From Variovorax sp. CF079 (GTDB taxonomy: Bacteria > Pseudomonadota > Gammaproteobacteria > Burkholderiales > Burkholderiaceae_C): 64,000 nucleotides of DNA. The stretch is taken from NCBI RefSeq assembly GCF_900101545.1, contig NZ_FMZU01000015.1, positions 124,001 through 188,000 of the forward strand, read 5' to 3'. Position numbers and translations under genes: made by a program. Within the stretch, counting starts at the first letter, position 1, and the number at the start of each line of letters is the position of its first letter. Below, one piece after another: positions 16,974-26,738 of the stretch. A model generated the notes under the pieces. It had not been told where the DNA came from, ran no database searches, and worked only from the letters and a program-made list of their open reading frames with translations.

Positions 16974-17870
16974 ATGACATCCAGCTTTCGGCGCGTCGCC
17001 CTGATAGGTAAATACCAGGCTTCGGGCGCGCGGGCGCAGGCCGGCGCGCTGGACGAGGTCATGGAGGGCATCGGCGCCTTCCTGGAAGCGCAAGGCTGCG
17101 AGGTCTTTGTCGAACAGCCGCGCGACGGCGAGTGCGGCCAGACCCGCTACCCCGCGCTGACTGTCGAAGAGATCGGCCAGCGATGCGATCTGGGCCTGGT
17201 GGTCGGCGGCGACGGAACCATGCTCGGCATCGGGCGCCAGCTGGCGTGCTACGGCGTTCCGCTGATCGGCATCAACCGCGGCCGGCTCGGCTTCATCACC
17301 GACATTTCCCTCGACAACTACCAGGCGACCCTGATCCCGATGCTGGCCGGCGAATACGAGGAAGACCACCGCAGCCTCATGCACGCCCAGGTGATGCGCG
17401 ACGGCGTGTCGGTGTTCGATGCGCTCGCCATGAACGACGTGGTGGTCAATCGCGGCGCCACCTCGGGCATGGTGGAACTGCGTGTTTCGGTCGGCCGCCA
17501 TTTCGTTGCCAACCAGCGCGCCGATGGAATGATCATCGCCTCGCCCACCGGCTCCACCGCCTACGCGCTGTCGGCCGGCGGTCCGCTGCTGCATCCCGCG
17601 GTCCCGGGATGGGTGCTGGTGCCCATCGCGCCGCACACGCTCTCGAACCGCCCGATCCTGCTGCCGGATGCCGACGAGGTCCTGATCGAGCTGGTGGGCG
17701 GGCGCGACGCGAGCGCCAATTTCGACATGCAATCACTGGCTTCTCTTGCCATCGGCGACCAGGTCGTGGTGCGCCGCTCCGACTACCGCGTGCGTTTTCT
17801 GCATCCGAAAGGCTGGAGCTATTTCGACACATTGCGCAAGAAGCTGCACTGGAACGAAGGAGGTTCCTGA
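16974..17870 (+). CDS. nadK: NAD kinase
   Basis: The 298-residue protein starts MTSSFRRVALIGKYQ and carries the NAD kinase GGDGT motif in LVVGGDGTMLGIGR (about 75-88) and the conserved glycine-rich SPTGSTAYALSAGGPLLHP. It phosphorylates NAD to NADP. ATG 16974 is preferred over TTG 16968. Its stop lies 1 base before the recN start, and the recN ribosome binding site lies inside its last codons. Confidence 0.96.
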   Translation: MTSSFRRVALIGKYQASGARAQAGALDEVMEGIGAFLEAQGCEVFVEQPRDGECGQTRYPALTVEEIGQRCDLGLVVGGDGTMLGIGRQLACYGVPLIGINRGRLGFITDISLDNYQATLIPMLAGEYEEDHRSLMHAQVMRDGVSVFDALAMNDVVVNRGATSGMVELRVSVGRHFVANQRADGMIIASPTGSTAYALSAGGPLLHPAVPGWVLVPIAPHTLSNRPILLPDADEVLIELVGGRDASANFDMQSLASLAIGDQVVVRRSDYRVRFLHPKGWSYFDTLRKKLHWNEGGS

Positions 17871-17871
17871 C

Positions 17872-19554
17872 ATGGCATTGCGCCGCATCGCCCTGCGCGA
17901 CTTCGTGATCGTGCGCGCGCTCGAACTCGATCTCTCCACGGGCTTCACCGTCCTCACCGGCGAAACCGGCGCGGGCAAGTCGATTCTGATCGACGCGCTC
18001 CAGCTGGCGCTCGGCAACCGTGCCGATGCCGGCGCCGTGCGCGAAGGCGCCGAGCGCCTGGACGTGAGCGCGGAGTTCGACACCGATCCTGCCCTGGCCG
18101 CCTGGCTGGACGAAGGTGGCTTCGAAGCGGGCGATGTCCTGCTTCTGCGCCGCACCGTCGACCTCCAGGGGCGCAGCCGCGGCTGGATCAACGGCAGCCC
18201 CGCCACCGCGACCCAGCTGCGCGAGCTCGGCGACCAGTTGCTGGACATCCACGGCCAGCACGCCTGGCAGAGCCTCACCCGGCCCGAAGCCGTGCGCGGC
18301 CTGCTCGATGCATACGCCGGTGTCGGCACTGCCGCGCTCGACAGCGCCTGGCAGAACTGGCGGCAGGCGATCGCTGCGCTCGACAAGGCGCGCTCGGCGC
18401 AAGACTCGCTGCAGCGCGAGCGAGAACGACTGCAGTGGCAGGTTGGCGAGGTAATGAAGCTCGCGCCCGGCGCCGACGAGTGGGAGGAACTCTCGGCCAG
18501 CCACACCCGCATCTCCAACGCGCAGGCGCTCATCGATGCCGCCGAGGGCGCATGCAGCGCCCTGGAAGACGACGACAGCGGCGCGCTCGCCGCATTGAGC
18601 CGCGCCGTAACGCTGCTGCAGAATTGCGAGCACATCGAGCCGGAGTTCAAGGCGCTGGGCGAGGTTCTGGCATCGAGCGTGGCGCAAGCCTCAGACGCTG
18701 CGCATTCGCTGCATGGCTACCTGCGCCAGGCCGACACCGACCCCGAGCGCCTTGCCGAACTGGACGAGCGCATGGGACTCTGGATGTCGCTCGCCCGCCG
18801 CTACAAGCGCACGCCGGCCGAACTGCCCGCCTTGCTGGCCGGGTGGCAGGCCGAGCTGCAAGCCCTGGACGCGCAGAGCGACCTCGAAGCCCTCGAGCGT
18901 GCCGAACAGACGGCACAGCAGGCCTACATGAAAGAAGCCAAGACGCTGGGCAAAGCGCGCAAGCAGGCGGCACCGCGGCTGGCCCAGGCGGTGACGCAGG
19001 CCATGCAGGGCCTCGGCATGCAGGGCGGGCGTTTCGAAGTCGCACTGGAGCCGCTCGCCGAACCGGGCCGAGCCGGGCTCGAAGACATCGCCTTTCTCGT
19101 GAGCGGCCACACCGGCAGCACGCCGCGCCCCATCGGCAAGGTGGCTTCAGGCGGTGAACTCTCGCGCATCGCCCTGGCGATCGCGGTCACGACCAGCCAG
19201 CTCGGCGCGGCACAGACGCTGATCTTCGACGAGGTCGATGCGGGCGTCGGCGGCGCCGTGGCCGAAACCGTCGGCCGCCTCATGAAGCAGCTGGGCCGCG
19301 ACCGCCAGGTGCTGGCGGTCACCCACCTGCCCCAAGTCGCCGCCTGTGCGGACCACCATCTGCTGGTCGCCAAGCATCAGACCAGCGCCAAGAGCCAGGA
19401 CGGCATTCGCACGGAAAGCGGTGTCTCGGTGCTCGACGAGGACACCCGGCCGCGCGAGATCGCACGCATGCTGGGCGGCGAGCGCGTTTCGCAGACCTCG
19501 CTCGCGCACGCGCGCGAGATGCTCGGCAAGAAGACGCCGGAGACCTCGTCGTGA
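17872..19554 (+). CDS. recN: DNA repair protein RecN
   Basis: The 560-residue SMC-like ATPase has Walker A TGETGAGKSILIDAL near residue 30, a long coiled-coil middle (about 150-400), then the ABC-type signature SGGELSRIALAIA and Walker B LIFDEVDAGVGG. RecN helps double-strand break repair with RecA. A GGAGGT site sits 7 bases before the start, within nadK. The gene overlaps rapZ by 4 bases. No LexA box was noticed nearby, but its promoter may lie upstream of nadK. Confidence 0.95.
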   Translation: MALRRIALRDFVIVRALELDLSTGFTVLTGETGAGKSILIDALQLALGNRADAGAVREGAERLDVSAEFDTDPALAAWLDEGGFEAGDVLLLRRTVDLQGRSRGWINGSPATATQLRELGDQLLDIHGQHAWQSLTRPEAVRGLLDAYAGVGTAALDSAWQNWRQAIAALDKARSAQDSLQRERERLQWQVGEVMKLAPGADEWEELSASHTRISNAQALIDAAEGACSALEDDDSGALAALSRAVTLLQNCEHIEPEFKALGEVLASSVAQASDAAHSLHGYLRQADTDPERLAELDERMGLWMSLARRYKRTPAELPALLAGWQAELQALDAQSDLEALERAEQTAQQAYMKEAKTLGKARKQAAPRLAQAVTQAMQGLGMQGGRFEVALEPLAEPGRAGLEDIAFLVSGHTGSTPRPIGKVASGGELSRIALAIAVTTSQLGAAQTLIFDEVDAGVGGAVAETVGRLMKQLGRDRQVLAVTHLPQVAACADHHLLVAKHQTSAKSQDGIRTESGVSVLDEDTRPREIARMLGGERVSQTSLAHAREMLGKKTPETSS

Positions 19555-20426
19555 GCCTGGAACTCGTGCTGATCACCGGCATGTCCGGCTCAGGAAAGTC
19601 CGTCGCGCTGCATGCCCTCGAAGACGCGGGCTACTACTGCGTCGACAACCTGCCGCCCGAGTTGCTTGCGCCCTTCATCGCGCTGCAGCGGCAACAGCAG
19701 ACGCCGCGGGTCGCGATCGCGATGGACGTGCGCAGCGGGGTTTCGTTGCCGCTCGTTCCGCAGCAGCTCGACGGCCTGCGGCGCGACGGCATATCGCTGC
19801 GCTCGCTCTTCCTCGATTCGACCACCGATGCGCTGGTGCGCCGCTATTCGGAGACCCGGCGCCGCCATCCCTTGTCGCGCCAGGAAGGCCGGACCGATTC
19901 CCCCGAGCAGCAGCGAGCGCTGATCCAGGCCATCGAGCTCGAGCGCGAGTTGCTGGCCGATCTGCGCGACGGGGCCGACGTGATCGACACCAGCATCATC
20001 CGCCCGGCCCAATTGCAGAGCTACATCAAGGCACTGATCGCGGCGCCGGAGAGCACGCTCACGCTGGTATTCGAATCCTTTGCGTTCAAGCGCGGCGTGC
20101 CGCTCGATGCCGACTACGTGTTCGACGTGCGCATGCTTCCCAATCCGCACTACGTGCCCGCGCTGCGACCGCTGACCGGGCGCGACACGGCCGTGATCGA
20201 CTGGCTGCGCGAACACGATGATGTCGCCCGCATGTATGGCGATATCGAACAGTTCCTCGATCGCTGGCTCGACGCGCTGGCCCGCGACCATCGCAGCTAC
20301 GTCACAGTAGCCATCGGCTGCACCGGCGGCCAGCACCGCTCGGTCTTTCTCGTCGAGCAGCTGGCGCGCGGTTTCGGCGCACGCTGGGCGGCGCTCAAGC
20401 GGCATCGCGAACTCGACAGCGTTTAG
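19551..20426 (+). CDS. rapZ: RNase adapter protein RapZ
   Basis: The 291-residue protein starts with the P-loop LITGMSGSGKSVALHALED, then GYYCVDNLPPELL, and its C-terminal domain keeps IGCTGGQHRSVFLVEQLA. In E. coli RapZ delivers GlmZ sRNA to RNase E and so tunes glucosamine-6-phosphate synthesis; in Gram-negatives lacking GlmZ its role is less clear. It is translationally coupled to recN and converges on mutY 13 bases away. Confidence 0.95.
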   Translation: MSLELVLITGMSGSGKSVALHALEDAGYYCVDNLPPELLAPFIALQRQQQTPRVAIAMDVRSGVSLPLVPQQLDGLRRDGISLRSLFLDSTTDALVRRYSETRRRHPLSRQEGRTDSPEQQRALIQAIELERELLADLRDGADVIDTSIIRPAQLQSYIKALIAAPESTLTLVFESFAFKRGVPLDADYVFDVRMLPNPHYVPALRPLTGRDTAVIDWLREHDDVARMYGDIEQFLDRWLDALARDHRSYVTVAIGCTGGQHRSVFLVEQLARGFGARWAALKRHRELDSV

Positions 20427-20439
20427 GCCTGTTCAGGCC

Positions 20440-21507
20440 CTAAGCCGTCAGCAGTTTGCGCACGGGCGCGGGCAGGCCGAGCGTCGACCACCGGCCGGCC
20501 TCGAACCATGCGCCGGCGTCGCTGAGGGGCTGCGCAGCAACGCACTCGACCGACACAGGATGCAGGTGCAGATCCTTGTGCGTGAGCACGTGCACGAAAG
20601 CCGCATCGTCGCGTGCGGTCCTGCGGTCGTCGGGCGCCAGCTCGTCCAGCAGCGAGGCCCGGCTCTCGTAGACCGGCAGGCAATAAAGCCCCGCCCAGAT
20701 GCCGCGCGAGGGACGCTTCTCGAGCCACACGCGGCCGTGCACATCGCGCGCCTGCAGCATCCACAGCGACTGGGCGCTGCGCCGGAGCTTGCGCGTCTTG
20801 ACCGGAAAGCGCTCGGGCTCGCCCTCGCGCCGCGCCGCGCACAGCTCGTTGACCGGACAGATCATGCAACTCGGCTTGCGCGGCAGGCAGACGGTGGCGC
20901 CCAGATCCATCAATCCCTGCGTATAGCGTGCGATGGCACGCCGCTGTGTCGCCAGCGGCAGCAGCTCGGCCGCCATGGTCCACAGAGTGCGCTCCTGCAT
21001 GGCGGACGACAGATCGCCCTCGAAAGCCAGCACCCGCGCAAGCACCCGCTTCACGTTGCCGTCCAGGATGGCGACCCGCTCGCCAAAGCAGAAGGCAGCA
21101 ATCGCGGCGGCTGTCGAACGGCCGATGCCCGGCAGTGTCTGGAGTTCGGCAGCGGTGCGCGGAAATGCGCCGCCGAAGCGCTCGACTACCTCCTGCGCGC
21201 AGCGGTGCATATTGCGCGCCCGGCTGTAGTAACCCAGGCCGCTCCACAAGCCGAAGACCTCGTCCTCGGTGCCGGCGGCAAGAGCCTGCACCGTCGGAAA
21301 TCGTTCGAGAAAGCGCGCGAAGTAACCCAGCACGGTCGACACCTGGGTCTGCTGGAGCATGACCTCGGAAAGCCAGACGCGATAGGGATCGTGCGTGTTC
21401 TGCCATGGCAGCTCGCTGCGCCCATGTCTGCGTTGCCAGCCGACGATGTGCGTGGCGAAGCAGGACGCCAGCTCCTGCACCGCTGGTTCCGGATCTTTAG
21501 GCGGCAC
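20440..21507 (-). CDS. mutY: A/G-specific adenine DNA glycosylase MutY
   Basis: The protein has the MutY start LPWQNTHDPYRVWLSEVMLQ, the helix-hairpin-helix LPGIGRSTAAAIAAF with catalytic Asp in LDGNVKRVL, and an iron-sulfur ligand set C-x6-C-x2-C-x5-C (CLPRKPSCMICPVNELC). A C-terminal Nudix-like domain recognises 8-oxoG. It removes A opposite 8-oxoG. I chose GTG 21507 (355 residues), close to the E. coli length and overlapping the dynamin stop by 11 bases; ATG 21546 would add 13 residues. It pairs functionally with mutM nearby. Confidence 0.93.
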   Translation of the reverse strand: MPPKDPEPAVQELASCFATHIVGWQRRHGRSELPWQNTHDPYRVWLSEVMLQQTQVSTVLGYFARFLERFPTVQALAAGTEDEVFGLWSGLGYYSRARNMHRCAQEVVERFGGAFPRTAAELQTLPGIGRSTAAAIAAFCFGERVAILDGNVKRVLARVLAFEGDLSSAMQERTLWTMAAELLPLATQRRAIARYTQGLMDLGATVCLPRKPSCMICPVNELCAARREGEPERFPVKTRKLRRSAQSLWMLQARDVHGRVWLEKRPSRGIWAGLYCLPVYESRASLLDELAPDDRRTARDDAAFVHVLTHKDLHLHPVSVECVAAQPLSDAGAWFEAGRWSTLGLPAPVRKLLTA

Positions 21508-23458
21508 TGAGTTCGTTGCGCGCCGCGGCGGCAGTGGGCGCTTCATTGCTCGTGAGCAGGCCGGTGAATTCGCGCAGTCGCACGTGCAGTTCCGTAAGAC
21601 CGCTTTCCTGGGCAGCGAGCTCGGCGAGGCGCTCATCGAGATTGCCCGCCGCGCCCTGAATGCGCTCGACCGCCTCGATGCGCTTGGTGAAATTGCGGCG
21701 GCGCTCCTTGAGCTGCGCATCGAGCTGGGCGCCGGCGCCCTTGCTCCAGCGCTCCACCTCGGTCATGGCCGCTTCGTTGACCACGCGCAGCCGGCTTGCC
21801 AGCGCGCGCACGAGCTTGTCGCAGAAATCCGGCTGCGCGAGCTTGAGCAGGTTGCCGACGCCGAGGTAGTGGATGTGGCTGCGCTCGATCTGGCTCAGTT
21901 GCTGTTCGAAGCCCAGCAGGTCGGGCTCCGCCGGCGCCTGCAGCGCAAAGCCGTGCTCGGCATTGAGCTGGCGGAACGTGGCGTGCAGCATCGACTGGAT
22001 CTCGGCCGTGGTCGCCTGCACCTCGCGCAGATTGTTGCGTAACGAGTCGAAGGTTTCTCCGTACACCTTGCGCACGTTGAACTTGATGCCCGGGCGCTTG
22101 AGCGCAGAGGCCAAGCGGCCCATGTCGGCCTTGAGCGCGGTGCTGCCGAGCACCGCGTACACCTCGCGCAACAGCTTGCCCTGCACCGAGCGCAGCGCCA
22201 GGATGCGCGCGTTGCTGCCTTCGAACTCGGTTTGCTCCTGCTCGATGCGGCTTCGCATGTGGCGGATGACCGACACGTTCTTGCCGCGCAGGCCCTGCAG
22301 TTCCAGCGCCTGCTCCGAGAGATCGCGCTGGCGAACCTTGAGGATGCGCGCCGCTTCGGCCTGCAGGGCCGCGATGCCCGCATCGACGGCGAGCCGCAGC
22401 ATCTTTTCGCGCTTGCCGAGCAGGCCCTCGCCCAGCACGGCTTCGAGCGCGGGAAGCCGGCTTGCCTGCAGCAGCGGCACATCGCGGCGGATCTTGGCCT
22501 GCAGTCCTTTTTGCGCCGACACCGGCAGCACCTGCGGCAGCGGCACGCCGAGCAGTTCGGCAGCGCCCTTGCGCTGGCGCTGGATCTGCGCGTCGATCTG
22601 CGCCGGCGTGCTGAGGGTGTCCCACATGGTGTCGATCTTGTTGAGCACCACGATGCGGGTTTCGCCCGCCTCGCTTTCGGTGATCAGATGCTCGCGCCAG
22701 ATGGCGAGATCGGAGCGCGTCACGCCGGTGTCCGCGCCCAAGATGAAGACCACGGCGTGGGCCTGCGGGATCAGGCTCACGGTCAGTTCGGGCTCGGCGC
22801 CGATCGCGTTGAGTCCTGGCGTATCCAGAATCACGAGGCCCTGCTCGAGCAGCGGATGCGGCATGTTCAGCACCGCATGGCGCCAGCGCGGGATTTCGAC
22901 GCGCCCCTCGGCGTCGGGCACCGGGTTGTCCTCGGGGGAATCGTCGTTCCAGAAGCCCAGCGAGCGCGCCTCGGCCTTGGGCACCCATCGGACTTCAGCC
23001 ACCTTGTTCATCGTCTGCGACAACTGCTCGGCATCCTCGACGTCGATCGAGATCTCGGTCCAGTGCTCGGGCTTGTCACGCCAATGAGAGAGCGAATACG
23101 GCTCGAGCCGGGTTTCGATCGGCAACAGACGCAGGCAGGGAAGATGGGCAGCGTCGTAACCGAGTTCGGTCGGGCACATCGTCGTGCGGCCCGCGCTGGC
23201 CGGCATGATGCGGCGCCCGTAAGCGGCAAAGAAGATCGCATTGATCAGCTCGGACTTGCCGCGCGAGAACTCGGCGACGAAGGCCACCATGACCTTGCTG
23301 GTGCGCATCTGCGATTCCAGATCGCGCAACCGCTCGGCCACGCTCTGATCGAGCAGCTCGTTCTCATCCAGCCAGCGCGACAGCCATTTGAGGCGATGCG
23401 CGAAGTTGCGTCGCCAGGCGCCATGCTGGTCGAATTGCTGATTGAAAGAACGTGTCAA
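21497..23458 (-). CDS. Dynamin-like GTPase
   Basis: The 653-residue protein shows a large GTPase domain: G1 AEFSRGKSELINAIFF (about 61-76), a Thr-rich G2 region at AGRTTMCPTEL, G3 LDTPGLNAIG and G4 VLNKIDTMWD. The C-terminal half is helical with long coiled-coil stretches, as in bacterial dynamins that remodel membranes. Its job is not known here. The frame opens with TTG at 23458 and no in-frame ATG earlier, with no clear ribosome binding site, so the true start is uncertain. It sits between mutM and mutY and overlaps mutY. Confidence 0.85.
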   Translation of the reverse strand: MTRSFNQQFDQHGAWRRNFAHRLKWLSRWLDENELLDQSVAERLRDLESQMRTSKVMVAFVAEFSRGKSELINAIFFAAYGRRIMPASAGRTTMCPTELGYDAAHLPCLRLLPIETRLEPYSLSHWRDKPEHWTEISIDVEDAEQLSQTMNKVAEVRWVPKAEARSLGFWNDDSPEDNPVPDAEGRVEIPRWRHAVLNMPHPLLEQGLVILDTPGLNAIGAEPELTVSLIPQAHAVVFILGADTGVTRSDLAIWREHLITESEAGETRIVVLNKIDTMWDTLSTPAQIDAQIQRQRKGAAELLGVPLPQVLPVSAQKGLQAKIRRDVPLLQASRLPALEAVLGEGLLGKREKMLRLAVDAGIAALQAEAARILKVRQRDLSEQALELQGLRGKNVSVIRHMRSRIEQEQTEFEGSNARILALRSVQGKLLREVYAVLGSTALKADMGRLASALKRPGIKFNVRKVYGETFDSLRNNLREVQATTAEIQSMLHATFRQLNAEHGFALQAPAEPDLLGFEQQLSQIERSHIHYLGVGNLLKLAQPDFCDKLVRALASRLRVVNEAAMTEVERWSKGAGAQLDAQLKERRRNFTKRIEAVERIQGAAGNLDERLAELAAQESGLTELHVRLREFTGLLTSNEAPTAAAARNELSAA

Positions 23459-23529
23459 GGGCGATGTAAAAGTTGCTTACAAAATATAGCACCCACCGGG
23501 GCTTGGCGCCTCATCTGTCCGTAGGGCTT

Positions 23530-24345
23530 TCAGTGCTTTTGGCATTTTGGACAGAAATAAGTGGATCGCTGGCCTTGGCGCATCTGCCGGACAGGTGTCG
23601 CGCACACGCGGCATGGTTCCCCGGTACGTCCGTAAACGGTCGCTTCCAGCTGGAAGTATCCACTCTGGCCGTCGACATTGGAAAAGTCGCGCAAGGTGCT
23701 GCCGCCACGTTCGACGGCCCGCGCCAGAATTTCCCGCACCGCGGCATGCAAGCGCACGGCGCGCGGCCGGCTGATTCGCGAAGCAGACATCGTCGGGCGG
23801 ATGCCGGCAAGAAAGAGCGCCTCGGAGGCATAGATGTTGCCGACGCCCACCACCACGTCGCCGGCCAGCAACACCTGCTTGATCGGCGCCCGGCGCCGCC
23901 GCAGCCCGGCGTAAAAGCGGTCGATATCGAAAGCCTCGCCCAGGGGCTCCATTCCCAGGCCGCCCAACAGCTTGATCGCCAGCGGCGCGGCTTCGTCCTG
24001 CACATAGACCACTGCGCCGAAGCGCCTCGGGTCGTTGAGGCGCAGCGTGCCGCGGCTGGTCACCAGGTCGAAATGGTCGTGTGTACCGGGTGCTGGCAGG
24101 CCCGCATCGAAACGCAGGCTGCCCGACATGCCCAGGTGCATCAGCAAGAGGCCGGCATCCAGGTCGATCAGCAGGTACTTGCCGCGCCTGCGCACGGCGC
24201 GCACGGTGCGTCCCACCAGTTCAGCCGGCTCCACGGCCAGCGCCCAGCGCAGCGGCTTGCCCACGCGCACGGCATCGATGCGCGCGCCGGCAATGCGATC
24301 GGCGAAGCCGAGCCGCGTCACTTCGACTTCAGGTAATTCCGGCAT
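23530..24345 (-). CDS. mutM: Formamidopyrimidine-DNA glycosylase
   Basis: The 271-residue enzyme begins MPELPEVEVTRLG, where Pro2 is the catalytic nucleophile and Glu3 assists. It ends in the zinc finger CRVCATPVR...YFCPKC with four cysteines. It excises 8-oxoguanine and formamidopyrimidines and cuts the AP site. The longer frame to 24615 overlaps the divergent TPR gene and is rejected because Pro must follow the initiating Met. Confidence 0.96.
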   Translation of the reverse strand: MPELPEVEVTRLGFADRIAGARIDAVRVGKPLRWALAVEPAELVGRTVRAVRRRGKYLLIDLDAGLLLMHLGMSGSLRFDAGLPAPGTHDHFDLVTSRGTLRLNDPRRFGAVVYVQDEAAPLAIKLLGGLGMEPLGEAFDIDRFYAGLRRRRAPIKQVLLAGDVVVGVGNIYASEALFLAGIRPTMSASRISRPRAVRLHAAVREILARAVERGGSTLRDFSNVDGQSGYFQLEATVYGRTGEPCRVCATPVRQMRQGQRSTYFCPKCQKH

Positions 24346-24426
24346 GGACGAAGGCTGACATGAAAAGAAGCCGAGGCCGAAGCCCCCGCGTGACCATCGT
24401 TCAAAAGCCTGGATTATTATGGTTCG

Positions 24427-26250
24427 ATGACCCCATCGCTCCGCCGATCCCGCCTTGCGGCGGCCGCGCTTCTGACTCTTGCCGCGCTCGCCGTCCAGGC
24501 GCAGCCCGGAACGCCAGTCCCTGCAGCACCGACCAGCCCGGCTCCCATCATCGAACCGGCCGCGCCTGCGGTAACGACACCGGCGGCCGCAGTCCAACGC
24601 GCCGAAAAGGCCCAAGCCTCGGCGCTCACGGCGGAGCTGTTCTACGAAGTGCTGATGGGCGAGCTGACCGCACGCACCGGCGATCCGGGCTCAGGCTACG
24701 CGCTGGTCCTCGATGCTGCGCGCAGGTCGCGCGACGGCAAGCTGTTCCAGCGGGCGGTCGAGATCGCATTGCAGGCGCGCTCCGGCGATGCCGCACTGGC
24801 AGCTGCTCGCGCCTGGAAGGAAACGCTGCCCGAGTCGCGCGAGGCACGGCGTTTCGAGCTGCAAATCCTGATCGCGCTGAACCGCATCGGCGAAACCGCC
24901 GAACCACTGCGGGCTGAACTGGCCGCCACGCCGCAGGTGGAACGTCCGTTCCTTATGGCCGTGATCGCGCGCAACTATGCGCGAGCCACCGACAAGAAGC
25001 TCGCCGCTTCGGTGGTCGAACAGGCGTTGGCCGACGAACTCAAAAGCCCCGCGACGGGCGGTGCGGCCTGGAGCACGGTCGGCCGCCTGCGGTTGGCAGC
25101 GGGCGACACCTCGGGCGCACTCGAGGCGGCGCAAAGAGGCCAGGAAGCCGATCCTTCCTCGGACGGCCCCGCCATGCTGGCTCTGGAACTGATGGACCCC
25201 GGCCAGCCGCTGGCCGAACCGCTGGTGAAGCGCTACCTCGCAGGCCCCAAGGCACTCCCGGAACTGCGCGTCGCCTACGCACGGGTGCTGGTGGAAGGGC
25301 GCCGCTATGAGGATGCCAGCGCGGAACTCGCCGCGCTCACCGTGGCCCGTCCCGAATTGCCCGAACCCTGGCTGCTGCTCGGCAGCCTGCAGACACAGGC
25401 GCGCCAGGACGCGGCGGCCGAAAGCTCGCTCAAGCGCTACATCGGCCTGGCCGACACGCAGCGCGATGCCGAGGCGCGCAGCCGCGGCCAGACCCAGGCC
25501 TTCTTGCTGCTGGCGCAACTGGCGGAGCGCCGCAAAGACTTCACGGGTGCCGAGCACTGGCTGGGCCGCATCGACAGCACCGAAGACCTGGTAGGCGCGC
25601 AGACACGCCGCGCGGCACTGCTGGTGCGCCAGGGCAAGCTGCCCCAGGCCCGCGAGCTGGTCCGCGGCTTGCCGGAACGCACTGCGGACGAAAAGAAGCA
25701 GAAGTTTCTGGCCGAGGTCCAGCTGCTGCGCGATGCCAAGCAGTACCAGGCCGCCTACGACATGTTGACCGAGGCCAGCACGGCCTCACCTCAGGACACC
25801 GACCTGATCTATGACCGGGCCATGGTGGCCGAGAAGCTGAACCGTCTCGACGAAATGGAACGCCTGCTGCGCCGCCTGATCGAGCTCAAGCCCGACAACC
25901 AGAACGCCTACAACGCGCTCGGCTACTCGCTGGCCGATCGCAAGGTCCGGCTGGAAGAGGCGCGCACGCTGATCCGGAAGGCCGTGCAGCTGGCTCCGGA
26001 AGATCCGTTCATCGCGGACAGCCTCGGATGGGTCGAGTTCAGGCTCGGCAACATCGACGAAGCCATGCGCATCCTCGAAGCGGCCTACAAGCGCCGGCCC
26101 GACCCGGAGATCGGCGCGCATCTCGGCGAAGTTCTCTGGGCCAAGGGCCAGCGCGATCGTGCGCTTTCCATCTGGAAGGAAGCTCACCTGGTCGATGCCG
26201 ACAACGAGACGCTGCAGGAAACGCTCAAGCGCCTGCGCGTGAAGCTTTGA
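24427..26250 (+). CDS. Tetratricopeptide repeat protein, exported
   Basis: The 607-residue protein has a signal peptide (about 1-28, RRSRLAAAALLTLAALAVQAQ), a Pro/Ala-rich linker to about 60, and then many TPR-like helical pairs to the end, the clearest being KPDNQNAYNALGYSLADRKV and PEDPFIADSLGWVEFRLGN. It should be a periplasmic or outer-membrane-linked scaffold. It lies directly before lolB with a 4-base overlap (TTGA), a conserved pairing in Burkholderiales, so a role in envelope assembly is a fair guess. Confidence 0.85.
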   Translation: MTPSLRRSRLAAAALLTLAALAVQAQPGTPVPAAPTSPAPIIEPAAPAVTTPAAAVQRAEKAQASALTAELFYEVLMGELTARTGDPGSGYALVLDAARRSRDGKLFQRAVEIALQARSGDAALAAARAWKETLPESREARRFELQILIALNRIGETAEPLRAELAATPQVERPFLMAVIARNYARATDKKLAASVVEQALADELKSPATGGAAWSTVGRLRLAAGDTSGALEAAQRGQEADPSSDGPAMLALELMDPGQPLAEPLVKRYLAGPKALPELRVAYARVLVEGRRYEDASAELAALTVARPELPEPWLLLGSLQTQARQDAAAESSLKRYIGLADTQRDAEARSRGQTQAFLLLAQLAERRKDFTGAEHWLGRIDSTEDLVGAQTRRAALLVRQGKLPQARELVRGLPERTADEKKQKFLAEVQLLRDAKQYQAAYDMLTEASTASPQDTDLIYDRAMVAEKLNRLDEMERLLRRLIELKPDNQNAYNALGYSLADRKVRLEEARTLIRKAVQLAPEDPFIADSLGWVEFRLGNIDEAMRILEAAYKRRPDPEIGAHLGEVLWAKGQRDRALSIWKEAHLVDADNETLQETLKRLRVKL

Positions 26251-26738
26251 ACCGTCGCCTGGCATTGAGCGCCGGCTGCGCCGGCGTGTTGCTGCTGGCA
26301 GGCTGCGCCAGTCCGGTCGGCCCGACCAGCGCAACCGGCGCGGAAGCCTGGAGCGGCCGGCTGTCGCTGCGCATCGATAGCGAGCCGGTACAAACCTTCT
26401 CGGCCCTGTTCGAGCTGCGCGGCGCGCCACGGGCCGGCGAACTTACGCTGACCAGCCCGATCGGCAGCACCCTGGCTCAGCTTCATTGGTCACCCGGCGA
26501 AGCGCTGTTGAAGGACGGCAGCAAGACGCGGCGTTTCGACTCGCTCGACGCGCTCATCGAGGCGGCGACGGGTGCCGCCATTCCGGTGGCTGCGCTGTTC
26601 GGCTGGCTGGCCGGCCGCGAAGAGCGCGTGCCGGGCTGGCGGCCAGACCTGTCCCAGATCGGCACCGGACGATTGCAGGCCACCCGCGACGCGCCTCAGC
26701 CGCGGGCCGATCTGCGCATCGTCTTCGAACGCGCATGA
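26247..26738 (+). CDS. lolB: Outer membrane lipoprotein localization protein LolB
   Basis: The 163-residue protein has a lipoprotein leader with lipobox LLAGC (Cys about residue 19) and the LolB fold features: AWSGRLSLRI, QTFSALFELRG, LTLTSPIGSTLAQLHW and PVAALFGWLAGR. LolB accepts lipoproteins from LolA and places them in the outer membrane. The start appears to be TTG 26247, overlapping the TPR stop; no ATG or GTG precedes the leader in frame. Position between the TPR gene and ispE is the standard lolB context. Confidence 0.9.
   Translation: MNRRLALSAGCAGVLLLAGCASPVGPTSATGAEAWSGRLSLRIDSEPVQTFSALFELRGAPRAGELTLTSPIGSTLAQLHWSPGEALLKDGSKTRRFDSLDALIEAATGAAIPVAALFGWLAGREERVPGWRPDLSQIGTGRLQATRDAPQPRADLRIVFERA

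Noticed and set aside
20424..20446. Short palindrome around GGCCTGTTCAGGCC between rapZ and mutY
   Set aside because: It overlaps both stops, has no T tract and only 6-7 bp of stem; too weak to call a terminator.
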